This document shows, one piece after another, positions 1-13,119 of a stretch of DNA of 64,000 bases (position 1 is its first letter; every line of letters starts with the position of its first letter). The notes below the pieces were generated by a model that was given only the letters and a program-made list of their open reading frames with translations, had not been told where the DNA came from and made no database searches. The translations under genes were made by a program, and so were the position numbers. Source of the DNA: Sulfuritortus calidifontis (GTDB taxonomy: Bacteria; Pseudomonadota; Gammaproteobacteria; Burkholderiales; Thiobacillaceae); NCBI RefSeq assembly GCF_003967275.1, contig NZ_AP018721.1, forward strand, positions 1,054,001 to 1,118,000. The letters are read 5' to 3'.

Positions 1-1067
1 GGCTTGCCGTCCTTGTCCAGCTTGCCGGCGGTCGACCAGTCCCAGACCATCTTGGTCGGCACGCCGCCGCGCGCGAACTCGGGGATGTGACAGGTCTGGC
101 AGGCGATTTTCTCGGTGTGGGTGTTCAGCTTGGCCACGCTCTTGTGTGGCTTGTTGCCGTGGCAGGACTGGCACGTCGCCGGGTTCTCGTCGACTTTGCC
201 GCGCATGTGCGGGCTGACGTCCTTGGGCTTGGCCGTCGGGGTATAGCGGCTGCCCGGCACGTTATGGCCGTCGGTCTCATGGCAGGTGGCGCAGGTGAAG
301 TTGAGCCCGTCCTTGGCCATGTGCACGTCGAGGTACTTCTTCGGGTTTTTCATCGAGCTGTCAAGGTCACCGTGTTTCACCGCGTCGCCGCCGCCACCGT
401 AGAAGTGGCAGGCACCGCAGGTAGCGCGGCTGGTCTTGCCGATGTTCTGGGCCACGTTCTTCAGGTTCACCGCCGGCACGATCTTGCCCGAGTGGGGCGG
501 GAACTCGATGTCCTTGTACGGCGGGTGGCCGGCCAGGCCCGGCAGCTTGCGATAGGTGCCGGTGTTGTCATGACAGGCCAGGCAGTCGACGTTCTCCTGC
601 TTGTTGAAGTCGAAGCTGCTGTCCTTCCAGCCATAGCCGATGTGGCAGGCGGTACAGAACTCATAGTTCGAGGGCACCGCGGTGCAGAAGTTGTTGATGA
701 TGTGCTTTTTGCCCAGCCGCTGCTTGGACTGGGGGTTGAGAAATTCCCAGGTCCAGTGCTTGGTCTTCATCACCTGCTTGGCCGCTTCGGTGTGGCAGGT
801 AAGGCAGGCCTCGGTCACCTCAGGCCCGGTTTTGAAGTCCTTTTGCAGTTCCTTGAACTTGCTGTGGTCGGCGGTGGATTTGATCTCCCTGGCCGGGGCC
901 GCCGGGGCGGTGCCATTCAGGGGGGCATAGCCGTGGGCGCCGGCCGCGGGTGCCGGCGCGGCGGCCGTTTTCGCCTCGGCGGCAGGCGCCGTGGCGGCCT
1001 GTGCAGCCGGTACCGGGAAGGCGATACTGGTTAGCAAGGCCAGAAACTGGAGTCGTTTGCCTAGCAT
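1..1067 (-). CDS. Octahaem c-type cytochrome, tetrathionate reductase (OTR) family, partial
   Basis: Exported multihaem cytochrome whose C-terminus lies beyond the left edge of the window. Translating the minus strand from the ATG at 1067 gives a signal peptide (LLTSIAFPVPAAQA), an Ala/Pro-rich linker, then seven CxxCH haem sites: CLTCH, CTACH, CLACH, CGACH, CATCH, CQSCH and CQTCH. The eighth is expected past the edge. The segments around KTKHWTWEFLNP, NVDCLACHDNTGTYRKLPG and GKTSRATCGACHFYGGGGD are those I associate with octahaem tetrathionate reductase of Shewanella. That family reduces tetrathionate, and also nitrite and hydroxylamine in vitro, in the periplasm. The physiological substrate here is not shown. 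It follows the DUF302 gene on the same strand with a short gap, so the two are probably co-transcribed. Confidence 0.88.
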   Translation of the reverse strand, partial: MLGKRLQFLALLTSIAFPVPAAQAATAPAAEAKTAAAPAPAAGAHGYAPLNGTAPAAPAREIKSTADHSKFKELQKDFKTGPEVTEACLTCHTEAAKQVMKTKHWTWEFLNPQSKQRLGKKHIINNFCTAVPSNYEFCTACHIGYGWKDSSFDFNKQENVDCLACHDNTGTYRKLPGLAGHPPYKDIEFPPHSGKIVPAVNLKNVAQNIGKTSRATCGACHFYGGGGDAVKHGDLDSSMKNPKKYLDVHMAKDGLNFTCATCHETDGHNVPGSRYTPTAKPKDVSPHMRGKVDENPATCQSCHGNKPHKSVAKLNTHTEKIACQTCHIPEFARGGVPTKMVWDWSTAGKLDKDGK

Positions 1068-1116
1068 TGTGGACACTCCTCTTATTTGGGTTCGATCGTG
1101 GTCCGGTCTTGACCGC

Positions 1117-1659
1117 TCAACAGCCGCCACCGCCGCCGCCCGCGCCGCCGCCAGTGGGGGCCTTGGGCAGGATGATCTGGGGTGCGGGCATGTTGGGGTC
1201 GAACTCCAGGAAGGTCTTCTGGTCGGCTGCCACATGGGTCATGATCTCGCCCACCAGCGGGCCGAACATCTTGCCCATGAGGCCGGCGTTCATGGTGCCG
1301 ATATAGACCTTGCCGTCGTTCTTCTTGTAGACCGAGACCTTGCAGGGCATCAGGATCGACAGGAAGCGGCGATCGTCGGTCTTGAGGATGGGGCCGGAAT
1401 ACTTGGTGCTGCAGGCCTCGACCATCATCACCGGCAGCACGTTACTGCCGTCGGCCTGTACCGCCTTGGCCGGATCGCGCAGGCCGGAAAGAGACCAGCC
1501 GTTGGGGTTCTTCTGGATGTTGTGCTGGATGCGGGCGATGGTTTCTTCCATGCCGTAGGGACTGACCTGCTCCTTGAACATCAGGCTGGGCATCATGAAA
1601 TACGCCAGCACCATGGTGAACAGCACGCCTGCAATAAAACCGCCTATCAGTTTTCCCAT
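1117..1659 (-). CDS. DUF302-domain membrane-anchored protein
   Basis: A 180-residue protein with one N-terminal hydrophobic segment (GFIAGVLFTMVLAYFMM) followed by a DUF302-like domain; note the conserved-looking MMVEACSTKYSGPIL and LSILMPCKVSVY stretches. DUF302 proteins are small alpha/beta domains of unsettled function, often next to sulfur or respiratory genes. The tail is a run of glycines ending in cysteine. I chose the ATG at 1659 because AAGGAG sits seven bases upstream; an in-frame ATG eight codons earlier lacks such a site. It is the first gene before the octahaem cytochrome, so a role in that cytochrome's assembly or sulfur-compound handling is possible but inferred. Confidence 0.8.
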   Translation of the reverse strand: MGKLIGGFIAGVLFTMVLAYFMMPSLMFKEQVSPYGMEETIARIQHNIQKNPNGWSLSGLRDPAKAVQADGSNVLPVMMVEACSTKYSGPILKTDDRRFLSILMPCKVSVYKKNDGKVYIGTMNAGLMGKMFGPLVGEIMTHVAADQKTFLEFDPNMPAPQIILPKAPTGGGAGGGGGGC

Positions 1660-1718
1660 TTTGGTCTCCTTGATGAAGGTCAATTCCGCCCATCGGCTAG
1701 ATGGATTGTACTAGTTTC

Positions 1719-1753
1719 ATCATATTGGAAATTCTAAATATCACAAGATATTT
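1719..1753 (-). promoter_or_regulatory. Candidate sigma-70 promoter with overlapping inverted repeat
   Basis: On the minus strand a TTGTGA -35-like hexamer (1746-1741) and a TATGAT -10-like hexamer (1724-1719) are separated by 16 bases, about 60 bases before the DUF302 start. A perfect inverted repeat AAATATC-ACAA-GATATTT (1736-1753) overlaps the -35 and could bind a dimeric regulator. The surrounding 100 bases are much more AT-rich than the neighbouring genes. No known regulator motif is recognised. Confidence 0.45.
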
Positions 1754-1854
1754 ATATCCTAATAAACTTCTCGACCATTCCCTGGGCGTCTGCCGGGATG
1801 CCAAATTAAGCGATTGATTTGTTGGGGGATATTGCCTGACGGCGGTGGGCAGGG

Positions 1855-1884
1855 GAGAAAACCCGGCTGCCTGGGGGCAGCCGG
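1855..1884 (-). terminator. Rho-independent terminator of acnA
   Basis: Just past the acnA stop on the minus strand, a perfect 9-bp stem CCGGCTGCC / GGCAGCCGG with a 4-base loop is followed by GTTTTCTC. Confidence 0.8.
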
Positions 1885-1895
1885 ATAGGGACAGC

Positions 1896-4535
<2,640 letters not shown>

Positions 4536-4746
4536 GGCGTGGTTCCTGTAGGGCAGGCGTGAAAAATCAACATTTTACCCAAACTTCGCGTCCCATCGTC
4601 AGGGCGCGCTGCTCGCATGGCGCAATCGGAGCCGCTTGTCTCGCACGGTCGGTCCCGCTAGTCTGTGCGGGCAGACGTCGTGTCATGGGTGCTGCCCGGC
4701 CAGCCGGCCGGTCGGCGATCGCAGTCTTCCTGGAGGAGCAAGAACG

Positions 4747-5721
4747 ATGAAACGCAAACTTATCGGACTGTTCGGCCTCTGTGCTGCAATGGCGTTCGGC
4801 GCCGCCAGCGCCGACGACTATCCGTCCAAGCCCATCACCATGATCATCCCCTTCTCGGCCGGCGGTCCCACCGACACCGTCGGCCGGCTGATCGCCCAGC
4901 CGATGAGCACCTACCTCAAGCAACAGGTGGTGATCGAGAACGTCGGCGGCGCCGGCGGCACCCTGGCGGCCGGGCGGGTGGCGCGTTCGGCGCCCGACGG
5001 CTACACCATCTTCCTGCACCACATCGGCCATTCCACCGCGCCCTCGCTCTATCGCAAGCTGCCCTATGACGCGATCAACGATTTCGAGCCGATCGGCCTG
5101 GTCACCAGCGTGCCGATGACCATCGTGGCGCGCAAGGACTTCCCGGCCAAGGACATCAAGGAGCTGATCGCCTACGTCAAGGCCAACAAGGACAAGGTGA
5201 CCTATGCCAACGCCGGCCTCGGCTCGGCCTCGCACCTGTGCGGCATGCTGTTCATGACCGCGATCCAGACCGATCTGACCACCGTGCCCTACAAGGGCAC
5301 CGGCCCGGCCATGAACGACCTGCTGGGCGGCCAGGTCGATTTCATGTGCGACCAGACCACCAACACCACGAGCCAGATCAAGGGCGGCAAGATTCGCGCC
5401 TATGCCGTGACGACCAGGAACCGGGTGGCCTCGCTGCCCGATCTGCCGACGCTGCATGAATCCGGCCTGCCCGGCTTCGAGGTGACCGTCTGGCACGGTA
5501 TCTACGCGCCCAAGGGCACGCCCAAGCCGGTGATCGACAAGCTGACCAAGGCCCTGGCCTTCTCCCTCAAGGATGAGACGGTCAAACAGCGGTTCGGCGA
5601 TCTCGGCACCGAGCCGGTCGACCCGAGCCAGGTGACGCCGGCCGCCCTGCGCAGCCTGCTTCGCTCCGAGATCGACAAGTGGAGCCCGATCATCAAGAAG
5701 GCCGGCGTCTACGCCGACTGA
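4747..5721 (+). CDS. tctC: Tripartite tricarboxylate transporter substrate-binding protein (TctC/Bug family)
   Basis: 324-residue periplasmic binding protein. It has a signal peptide (LIGLFGLCAAMAFGAASA) and then the Bug-family N-terminus YPSKPITMIIPFSAGGPTDT, with the AGG(P/S)xD motif that binds a carboxylate group. It would deliver a di- or tricarboxylate to the TctAB permease encoded next. The ATG at 4747 has a GGAGGAG site 9 bases upstream; longer upstream frames lack a signal peptide at the right place. Bug proteins are highly expanded in betaproteobacteria and bind varied ligands, so citrate is only suggested by the divergent acnA. No TctDE two-component genes adjoin it. Confidence 0.92.
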   Translation: MKRKLIGLFGLCAAMAFGAASADDYPSKPITMIIPFSAGGPTDTVGRLIAQPMSTYLKQQVVIENVGGAGGTLAAGRVARSAPDGYTIFLHHIGHSTAPSLYRKLPYDAINDFEPIGLVTSVPMTIVARKDFPAKDIKELIAYVKANKDKVTYANAGLGSASHLCGMLFMTAIQTDLTTVPYKGTGPAMNDLLGGQVDFMCDQTTNTTSQIKGGKIRAYAVTTRNRVASLPDLPTLHESGLPGFEVTVWHGIYAPKGTPKPVIDKLTKALAFSLKDETVKQRFGDLGTEPVDPSQVTPAALRSLLRSEIDKWSPIIKKAGVYAD

Positions 5722-5759
5722 TATCCGGCGCGCCGGAAAATTACCAATAACATCAGGGT

Positions 5760-5794
5760 GGGGTCGTGTCCGGTGGGCACGGCCCCATTCTTTT
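5760..5794 (+). terminator. Intercistronic hairpin with T-rich tail (attenuator) between tctC and tctB
   Basis: GGGGTCGTG (5760-5768) pairs with CACGGCCCC (5778-5786) around a 9-base loop, followed by ATTCTTTT. It is likely to terminate part of the transcripts or protect the tctC 3' end, so that the binding protein is made in excess over the permease. A separate perfect palindrome CCGGCGCGCCGG lies at 5725-5736. Confidence 0.55.
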
Positions 5795-5815
5795 CCGATC
5801 GCCAAGGGGTGTTCG

Positions 5816-6274
5816 ATGAGCGCAATTCGCAATCCCAAGGACTTCTGGGCCGGCCTGATCTATCTGGGCATCGGTCTGGCGGCGTTTCAGCTCGCGCAGG
5901 ATTATGAGATGGGCAGTGCCGTGCGCATGGGGCCGGGTTATTTTCCCAAGGTGCTGGCCGGCCTGCTGGGGCTGATCGGACTGCTCGCCCTGGTCCGCAG
6001 CTTTCTGCGGCCGGGCGAGGCCATCGGCCGCCTGGCCTGGCGCGCGGCCCTGCTCGTGCTCGGCGCCACGGCCTTGTTCGGGCTCTTGGTGCGCGGGGCG
6101 GGGCTCGCGCTCAGCCTGTTCGTGCTGGTGCTGGTCAGCGCCTATGCCAGCCGGCAGTTCCGCTGGCGCCCCACCTTGCTGCTCGCCCTGGGCCTGACCG
6201 TGTTCAGCATCCTGGTCTTCAGCAAGGGCCTGGGCATTCCGCTCCCCCTCTGGGGCAGCTGGTTCGGGGGCTGA
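5816..6274 (+). CDS. tctB: Tripartite tricarboxylate transporter small permease subunit TctB
   Basis: 152-residue inner-membrane protein with about four hydrophobic helices (for example near residues 12-30, 45-62, 75-105 and 115-135). It shows the typical TctB N-terminal region (PKDFWAGLIYLGIGLAAF and GPGYFPKVLAGLLG). TctB partners the large TctA channel in secondary uptake of carboxylates bound by TctC. It ends 6 bases before tctA, consistent with translational coupling. Confidence 0.93.
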   Translation: MSAIRNPKDFWAGLIYLGIGLAAFQLAQDYEMGSAVRMGPGYFPKVLAGLLGLIGLLALVRSFLRPGEAIGRLAWRAALLVLGATALFGLLVRGAGLALSLFVLVLVSAYASRQFRWRPTLLLALGLTVFSILVFSKGLGIPLPLWGSWFGG

Positions 6275-6280
6275 GCCGCG

Positions 6281-7786
6281 ATGGAACTGCTGGCCAACCT
6301 GGCGCTCGGTTTCGACACCGCCTTCACCCTGACCAATCTGCTCTACTGCCTGGCCGGCGTCGCCCTGGGCACGCTGATCGGCGTGCTGCCCGGCCTGGGG
6401 CCGGTGGCCACCATCGCCATGCTGCTGCCGGTCACCTTCGGCCTGCCGCCGGTCTCGGCTTTGATCATGCTGGCCGGCATCTATTACGGTGCCCAGTACG
6501 GCGGCTCGACCACGGCCATCCTGGTCAATCTGCCGGGCGAGACCTCGTCGGTGGTCACCGCCCTCGACGGCTACCAGATGGCGCGCCAGGGCCATGCCGG
6601 CAAGGCCCTGGCCACCGCCGCCATCGGCTCCTTCTTCGCCGGCACCGTCGCCACCTTCCTGCTCGCCGTGTTCGCGCCGCCGCTGGCCGAGTTCGCCCTC
6701 AAGTTCGGCCCGGCCGAGTACTTCTCGCTCATGGTGCTGGGCCTGGTCGCCTCGGTGGTGCTGGCCCACGGCTCGCTGCTGCACGCCATCGGCATGATCG
6801 TGCTCGGCCTGCTGCTGGGCATGATGGGCACCGACATCAATTCCGGCCTGCCGCGCTACACCTTCGACCTGCCCGAGCTGGCCGACGGCATCAGCTTCGT
6901 GGTGCTGGCCATGGGCATGTTCGGCCTGGGCGAGATCATTCGCAACCTGGAACACGAGGAGGTGCGCAGCGCCATGGTGACCAAGGTGGCCGGGCTGATG
7001 CCGAGCAAGGCCGACTTCAGGCGCATCGCCGCGCCCATCCTGCGCGGCACCGGCCTGGGCGCGCTGCTTGGCATCCTGCCCGGCGGCGGCGCCATCCTGG
7101 CCGCCTTCGCCGCCTATTCGGTGGAGAAGAAGATCTCGCCCAACGCCGCCCAGTTCGGCAAGGGCGCGATCGAGGGCGTGGCCGCGCCGGAGTCGGCCAA
7201 CAACGCCGGCGCCCAGACCTCGTTCATCCCCATGCTCACCCTCGGCATCCCGTCCAACCCGGTGATGGCGCTGATGATCGGCGCCCTGATCATCCAGGGC
7301 ATCCAGCCCGGCCCGATGGTGATGACCGAGCAGCCGGCCCTGTTCTGGGGCGTGATCGCCTCGATGTGGATCGGCAACCTGTTTTTGGTCATCCTCAACC
7401 TGCCCCTGATCGGGCTCTGGGTGCGCCTGATCACCGTACCCTACCGGCTGCTGTATCCGGCCATCCTGGTGTTCTGCGCCATCGGCGTGTTCAGCATCAA
7501 CAACCGGGAATTCGACATCTATCTCATGGCCCTGTTCGGCCTGCTCGGCTACGTCTTCGCCAAGCTCGACTGCGAGCCGGCGCCCATGCTGCTCGGTTTC
7601 ATCCTCGGCCCGATGATGGAGGAATACCTGCGCCGGGCGCTCTTGATCTCGCGCGGCGACCCCATGGTGCTGGTCACACGGCCGATCAGCGCGACCATGC
7701 TGGCCCTGGCCGTGGTGGCCCTGTTCCTGGTGCTGAGCCCGGCCTTCCGCAAGACCCGGGAAGAGGCCTTCCAGGAAGAGGAGTGA
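6281..7786 (+). CDS. tctA: Tripartite tricarboxylate transporter large permease subunit TctA
   Basis: 501-residue polytopic inner-membrane permease with 10 to 12 hydrophobic segments. It shows TctA hallmarks GVLPGLGPVATIAMLLPVTF near the N-terminus, IYYGAQYGGSTTAILVNLPG around residue 65, and GAIEGVAAPESANNAGAQ with TLGIPSNPVMALMIG in the second half. It forms the transport path for the tctCBA system, driven by a proton or sodium gradient. Full length; last gene of the operon. Confidence 0.96.
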   Translation: MELLANLALGFDTAFTLTNLLYCLAGVALGTLIGVLPGLGPVATIAMLLPVTFGLPPVSALIMLAGIYYGAQYGGSTTAILVNLPGETSSVVTALDGYQMARQGHAGKALATAAIGSFFAGTVATFLLAVFAPPLAEFALKFGPAEYFSLMVLGLVASVVLAHGSLLHAIGMIVLGLLLGMMGTDINSGLPRYTFDLPELADGISFVVLAMGMFGLGEIIRNLEHEEVRSAMVTKVAGLMPSKADFRRIAAPILRGTGLGALLGILPGGGAILAAFAAYSVEKKISPNAAQFGKGAIEGVAAPESANNAGAQTSFIPMLTLGIPSNPVMALMIGALIIQGIQPGPMVMTEQPALFWGVIASMWIGNLFLVILNLPLIGLWVRLITVPYRLLYPAILVFCAIGVFSINNREFDIYLMALFGLLGYVFAKLDCEPAPMLLGFILGPMMEEYLRRALLISRGDPMVLVTRPISATMLALAVVALFLVLSPAFRKTREEAFQEEE

Positions 7787-8129
7787 GCATCCTGTAGGGC
7801 GCTATGATCTAATTACGATTAGGGAAGGTCTGATTAAGCCGTCATGCCCGCGCAGGCGGGCATCCAGTTTATTGATCTTTCTGGGTTTCCGCCTGCGAGG
7901 GAACGACGAAATCGGACTTTTTCAGAGGCTCCTTAGCCAAGCGGTGAGAGCATTTGCTTGCCCTAATCGGTAAACGCAGGCAGTTTCATTCCCCCTCCCA
8001 ACCTCCCCCATGAATGGGGGAGGAGGACTCCCTCCCCACAAGTGGGGAGGGTTGGGGTGGGGAGGGTTGGTTTGCAATGGATTTGGCGTCGCCAAATTTA
8101 TTCATCTTTGATTTACAAGGAAGTTTGAA
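7787..8129. repeat. Intergenic palindromic repeats between tctA and the malic enzyme gene
   Basis: No gene is seen. 7840-7908 is a large imperfect inverted repeat with arms CGTCATGCCCGCGCAGGCGG and CCGCCTGCGAGGGAACGACG, a REP-like dispersed sequence type common in proteobacteria. 7991-8067 is a pyrimidine-rich hairpin block: CCTCCCCCATGAATGGGGGAGG followed by CCCTCCCCACAAGTGGGGAGGG, with outer arms CCCCTCCCAACC and GGTTGGGGTGGGG. Relatives of the second block recur at 24763-25020 and 27786-27870. The malic enzyme promoter must lie within or just after these repeats. Confidence 0.7.
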
Positions 8130-9328
<1,199 letters not shown>

Positions 9329-9329
<1 letters not shown>

Positions 9330-9700
9330 TGCGCCAGCGGCCCTATTACCTCAACCTGTTGCAAATCCGCCTGCCTGTCGGCGGCTGGGTGTCCATCCTG
9401 CACCGGGCGAGCGGGGCGCTGCTCTCGCTCCTGGTGCCGGCGCTGCTCTATGGGCTGATGCTGTCCCTGCGCTCGGCCGAGGATTTCGCCCGGGTGCAGG
9501 CCTGGCTCGGCGGCGGCCTCGGCTGGCTGCTCGCCCTGCTGGTGAGCTGGGCGCTGCTGCATCACTTTCTGGCCGGCCTGCGCCATCTCGGCTTCGACTT
9601 CGGCTGGGGCGAGGACAGGCTGCGGGCGCGGCAGACGGCCTGGCTTGCGCTGGGCCTCGCCCTGGCGTTGACGGCGCTGATCGCCGTGGCGGGGCGCTGA
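9329..9700 (+). CDS. sdhC: Succinate dehydrogenase cytochrome b556 subunit SdhC
   Basis: 123-residue membrane anchor of complex II with three hydrophobic helices. It starts RQRPYYLNLLQIRLPVGGWVSILHRASGALL, where the S-x(2)-HR segment carries residues of the ubiquinone site. The His of LLHHFLAGLRHL is a candidate haem b ligand. The ATG overlaps the preceding stop (TAATG). Followed one base later by sdhD. Confidence 0.93.
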
Positions 9701-9701
9701 C

Positions 9702-10046
9702 ATGCCGCACGTGGCCGGCGCCCATCGCGGGCTGGACATCTGGCTGATCCAGCGCGCCTCGGCCCTGGTGCTGGCCATCGGCCTGCCGGCCTTCCTGATC
9801 TATGCCGCCAGCCAGCCCGTGCTGGATTACGCCACCTGGCGCGGCCTGTTTGCCCCGCTGCCGGCCAAGGTCGGCGGTCTGCTCTGCATCGCCGCCGTGC
9901 TGGTTCATGCCTGGATCGGCCTGCGCGAAATCTTCATCGACTACGTGCACCCCCTTGGCCTGCGTCTGATGCTGTATTTCGCCTTCGGCGTGCTCTACCT
10001 CGGCTGTCTGGTTTGGGCCGTGGATATCCTCTGGGGTGTTCGATGA
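9702..10046 (+). CDS. sdhD: Succinate dehydrogenase membrane anchor SdhD
   Basis: 114-residue second anchor subunit with three hydrophobic helices and the short region [14 protein letters not shown], whose His and Asp-Tyr are typical of SdhD (haem ligand and quinone site respectively). Its TGA overlaps the sdhA ATG (ATGA). Confidence 0.93.
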   Translation: MPHVAGAHRGLDIWLIQRASALVLAIGLPAFLIYAASQPVLDYATWRGLFAPLPAKVGGLLCIAAVLVHAWIGLREIFIDYVHPLGLRLMLYFAFGVLYLGCLVWAVDILWGVR

Positions 10047-11803
10047 TCGAGAAACGCACTTTCGATGCCGTCATCGTCGGCGGCGGCGGTGCCGGCCTGC
10101 GTGCCGCGCTGCAACTGGCCCGCGCCGAGATGAAGGTGGCCGTCATCTCCAAGGTCTTTCCCACCCGCTCGCACACCGTCTCGGCCCAGGGCGGCATCAC
10201 CGCCGCGCTGGGCAACGTCGACGAGGACAACTGGCACTGGCACATGTACGACACGGTGAAGGGCTCGGACTACCTGGGCGACCAGGACGCCATCGAGTTC
10301 ATGTGCCGCAACGCCGCCTCGGTGGTGTACGAACTGGAACACATGGGCCTGCCGTTCTCGCGTCTTCCCAACGGCAAGATCTACCAGCGCCCCTTCGGCG
10401 GCCAATCCAAGCACTACGGCGGCGCGCAGGCTACCCGCACCTGCGCCGCGGCCGACCGCACCGGCCACGCCCTGCTGCACACCCTGTATCAGCGCAACAT
10501 CGCGGCGCGCACCCAGTTCTTCGACGAATACTTCGCGCTCGACCTGGTGCGCGACGACGAGGGCTACGTGCTCGGCCTCATCGCGCTCGACATCGCCAGC
10601 GGCGCGCCCATCCTGTTCGAGGCGCGCGCCGTGCTGCTGGCCACCGGCGGCGCGGCGCGCATCTATCGCCACTCCACCAACGCCCACATCAACACCGGCG
10701 ACGGGCTGGGCATGGTGCTGCGCGCCGGCCTGCCGCTGGAGGACATGGAGTTCTGGCAGATCCACCCCACCGGCATTCCCGAGGTGGGCGTGCTGATGAC
10801 CGAAGCCTGCCGGGGCGAAGGCGGCTATCTCGTCAACCGGGAGGGCGAGCGCTTCATGCCGCGCTATGCCCCGCACGCGCAGGACCTGGCCTCGCGCGAC
10901 GTGGTCGCGCGCGCCATCGCCCAGGAGATCCGCGCCGGCCGCGGCTGCGGCGAGCATGGCGACCATGTCCTGCTCAAGCTCGACCACCTGGGCGAGGCCC
11001 GGGTGCGGGAGCGCCTGCCCGGCATCCGCGAGCTCGCCATCCGCTTCGCCGGGGTCGATCCGGCCTGCGCGCCGATTCCGGTCACGCCCACCGTGCACTA
11101 CATGATGGGCGGCATCCCCACCAACCTGCACGGCCAGGTGGTCACCCCGGTGCGCTACGGGCCGGAAGAGCCGGTGCCCGGCCTCTACGCCGCCGGCGAG
11201 TGCGCCTGCGTCTCGGTGCACGGCGCCAACCGCCTGGGCGGCAATTCGCTGCTGGACCTGCTGGTCTTCGGCCGCGCCGCCGGCGACCACATGGTCGAAT
11301 ACCTCAAGGAAAACCCCTACCCGCGGCCGGTGCCGAAAGCGGCGGCCGAGCCGGCCCTGACCCGGCTGGCGCGCTGGGAGAGGCCCAAGGGCGGCGAGAC
11401 CGTGGCGGGGCTGCGCGGGGAGATGCAGCGCATCATGCAGGCACATGCCGGGGTCTATCGCGATGCGGCGCACCTGAAGGAAGGTCTGGCCAAGCTCGAC
11501 GTCGTGCAGCAACGCCTGAACGATGCCGCCATTTCAGATCGATCCAAGGCTTACAACACCGCGCGCATCGAAGCCCTGGAGCTGGAAAACCTGCTGCCCA
11601 TCGCCCGCGCCACCCTGGTCTCGGCCGCGGCGCGCCAGGAGAGCCGGGGTGCCCACGCGCGCGAGGACTTCCCCCGGCGCGACGACGACCACTGGCTGCG
11701 CCATACCCTGTATTTCACCGAGAACGACCAGCTCGACTACAAGCCGGTGCGCCTGAAGCCGATGACGGTGGAGACCTTCCAGCCCAAGGAACGGACGTAT
11801 TGA
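10043..11803 (+). CDS. sdhA: Succinate dehydrogenase flavoprotein subunit
   Basis: 586-residue catalytic subunit that oxidises succinate to fumarate with covalently bound FAD. The N-terminal FAD-binding fold is [14 protein letters not shown] (about residues 10-23). His44 in [10 protein letters not shown] is the expected flavinylation site. [20 protein letters not shown] and the capping-domain residues follow, with [20 protein letters not shown] near residue 400. The ATG at 10043 overlaps the sdhD stop. The sdhB gene does not follow; it lies about 10.7 kb downstream beyond an aerotaxis pair and an integron. Confidence 0.97.
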   Translation: MIEKRTFDAVIVGGGGAGLRAALQLARAEMKVAVISKVFPTRSHTVSAQGGITAALGNVDEDNWHWHMYDTVKGSDYLGDQDAIEFMCRNAASVVYELEHMGLPFSRLPNGKIYQRPFGGQSKHYGGAQATRTCAAADRTGHALLHTLYQRNIAARTQFFDEYFALDLVRDDEGYVLGLIALDIASGAPILFEARAVLLATGGAARIYRHSTNAHINTGDGLGMVLRAGLPLEDMEFWQIHPTGIPEVGVLMTEACRGEGGYLVNREGERFMPRYAPHAQDLASRDVVARAIAQEIRAGRGCGEHGDHVLLKLDHLGEARVRERLPGIRELAIRFAGVDPACAPIPVTPTVHYMMGGIPTNLHGQVVTPVRYGPEEPVPGLYAAGECACVSVHGANRLGGNSLLDLLVFGRAAGDHMVEYLKENPYPRPVPKAAAEPALTRLARWERPKGGETVAGLRGEMQRIMQAHAGVYRDAAHLKEGLAKLDVVQQRLNDAAISDRSKAYNTARIEALELENLLPIARATLVSAAARQESRGAHAREDFPRRDDDHWLRHTLYFTENDQLDYKPVRLKPMTVETFQPKERTY

Positions 11804-11808
11804 GTGCG

Positions 11809-11829
11809 GGCGGGGCCAGCGGCCCCGCC
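11809..11829. terminator. Bidirectional hairpin between convergent sdhA and the MCP gene
   Basis: Perfect 9-bp stem GGCGGGGCC / GGCCCCGCC around a 3-base loop, in the 29-base gap between two converging genes. There is no U-tract, so termination may be Rho-assisted. Confidence 0.55.
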
Positions 11830-11832
11830 GGC

Positions 11833-13119
11833 TCAGCGAATCTGCTGCTCGATGTTGGCGAACAGGTTGTCGTAGATGGCGATCAGGGCATCGCGGTCGG
11901 CGCTGCCCTTCACCCACTGGCGCGATCGGGCGATCTCGACCGCCTGGTTTTCCAGTTCCGACAGGCTGTTGATGCAGACCTCCTCGCCGTTGAGGATGGC
12001 ATTGGCGTCGGCCCGCGCCTTCTGGGCGAGCGAGACCAGGCGCATGGAAGCCTGCATCGATTGCGCGCCATGGCCGATGGCGGCGGTGAGCTCGCCCACC
12101 CGCATGGCCGAGCTGGCCGACTGTTCGAGCTCCTTGCCGAACTCGCCGGAGGTTTGCCGGGCGCTGGAGACCGAGCGGTTGATCTCCTCGATCTGGCTGG
12201 TGGCCGTGCCCAGCGAGTCGGACATGGCGGTGATCGCCTCGTCGATCTGATGCGCCGTGCTCTTCGACTGATCGGCCAGCTTGCGCACTTCGTCGGCCAC
12301 CACGGCAAAGCCGCGGCCCTGTTCGCCGGCGCGGGCGGCCTCGATGGCCGCGTTCAAGGCCAGCAGGTTGGTCTGCTTGGCGATCTCGTCGATGTGGGCG
12401 GTGAACTCCACGATGGCGGCCGCCTTGGCATTGAGGTCGTCCAGGGCGTGATTGCCGCTGGTGGCGGCCTGCTCGGCCTGGCCCAGGGCGCCGGCCATGC
12501 GCCGGGCGGCCTCGGACATGTGGGTGGCCGACTGGCCGAAGGTGGTGGCCAGGGTCTCGGACTGGCCGGAATTGTCAGTGACCTCGGTCAGCGCGGATTC
12601 CACATGCGCAATCGCTTTCGACAGCCCGCTCTCCGAGCGCAGGAAGATGCGCGACAGCAGGGCCTCGCGGGCCACCGACTCCTGGGCGGCGTTCAGCTGG
12701 TCGAGCATCACCTGCATGCGCTCGATCACGTCGCGGAAGGTGCCGTGCAGGCCCACCGGCTGCAGGCGCCGCCAATGACGGCCATCCGAAGCGGCGGCCA
12801 TGCCGCCGAGAAACTCGCGGAAGGCCGTCTCGGTCTGGTCCAGCGCCGAGTTCAGATCCTGCCGGATCGACTCCAGCGTGGGGTCGGCGAAGGCGTGCGG
12901 GGCGCGGGCCGACAGGTCGCCCTGGCCGATGCGGTGCAACAGGTCGTCCAGTTCGGCCAGTTCGGCGGCGCCATGTCGCTCCGGCCACAGCGCCAGCAGC
13001 AGGGCCGGCAGCAGCAAGGCCGCGGCGGCCCACGGCGTCCAGAAGGCGCCGGCGGCGCCCAGGATGATCAAACCGGCGGCGGCATATTGGCGCTTAAAGC
13101 GAAAAGACGAGTTCTTCAT
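11833..13119 (-). CDS. Methyl-accepting chemotaxis protein, signalling half of a split Aer
   Basis: 428-residue chemoreceptor. A short N-terminus leads to two adjacent hydrophobic stretches (about residues 14-45), a HAMP-like linker, and a long helical region. The highly conserved hairpin tip is present: [20 protein letters not shown] followed by [20 protein letters not shown]. There is no large periplasmic sensor domain. The start overlaps the end of the preceding PAS-protein gene by 26 bases, so the two proteins are probably made together and form an aerotaxis receptor in trans. The C-terminal 100 residues include a helical region beyond the tip that may be a zinc-binding CZB-like extension; I cannot confirm that. 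Confidence 0.9.
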   Translation of the reverse strand: MKNSSFRFKRQYAAAGLIILGAAGAFWTPWAAAALLLPALLLALWPERHGAAELAELDDLLHRIGQGDLSARAPHAFADPTLESIRQDLNSALDQTETAFREFLGGMAAASDGRHWRRLQPVGLHGTFRDVIERMQVMLDQLNAAQESVAREALLSRIFLRSESGLSKAIAHVESALTEVTDNSGQSETLATTFGQSATHMSEAARRMAGALGQAEQAATSGNHALDDLNAKAAAIVEFTAHIDEIAKQTNLLALNAAIEAARAGEQGRGFAVVADEVRKLADQSKSTAHQIDEAITAMSDSLGTATSQIEEINRSVSSARQTSGEFGKELEQSASSAMRVGELTAAIGHGAQSMQASMRLVSLAQKARADANAILNGEEVCINSLSELENQAVEIARSRQWVKGSADRDALIAIYDNLFANIEQQIR

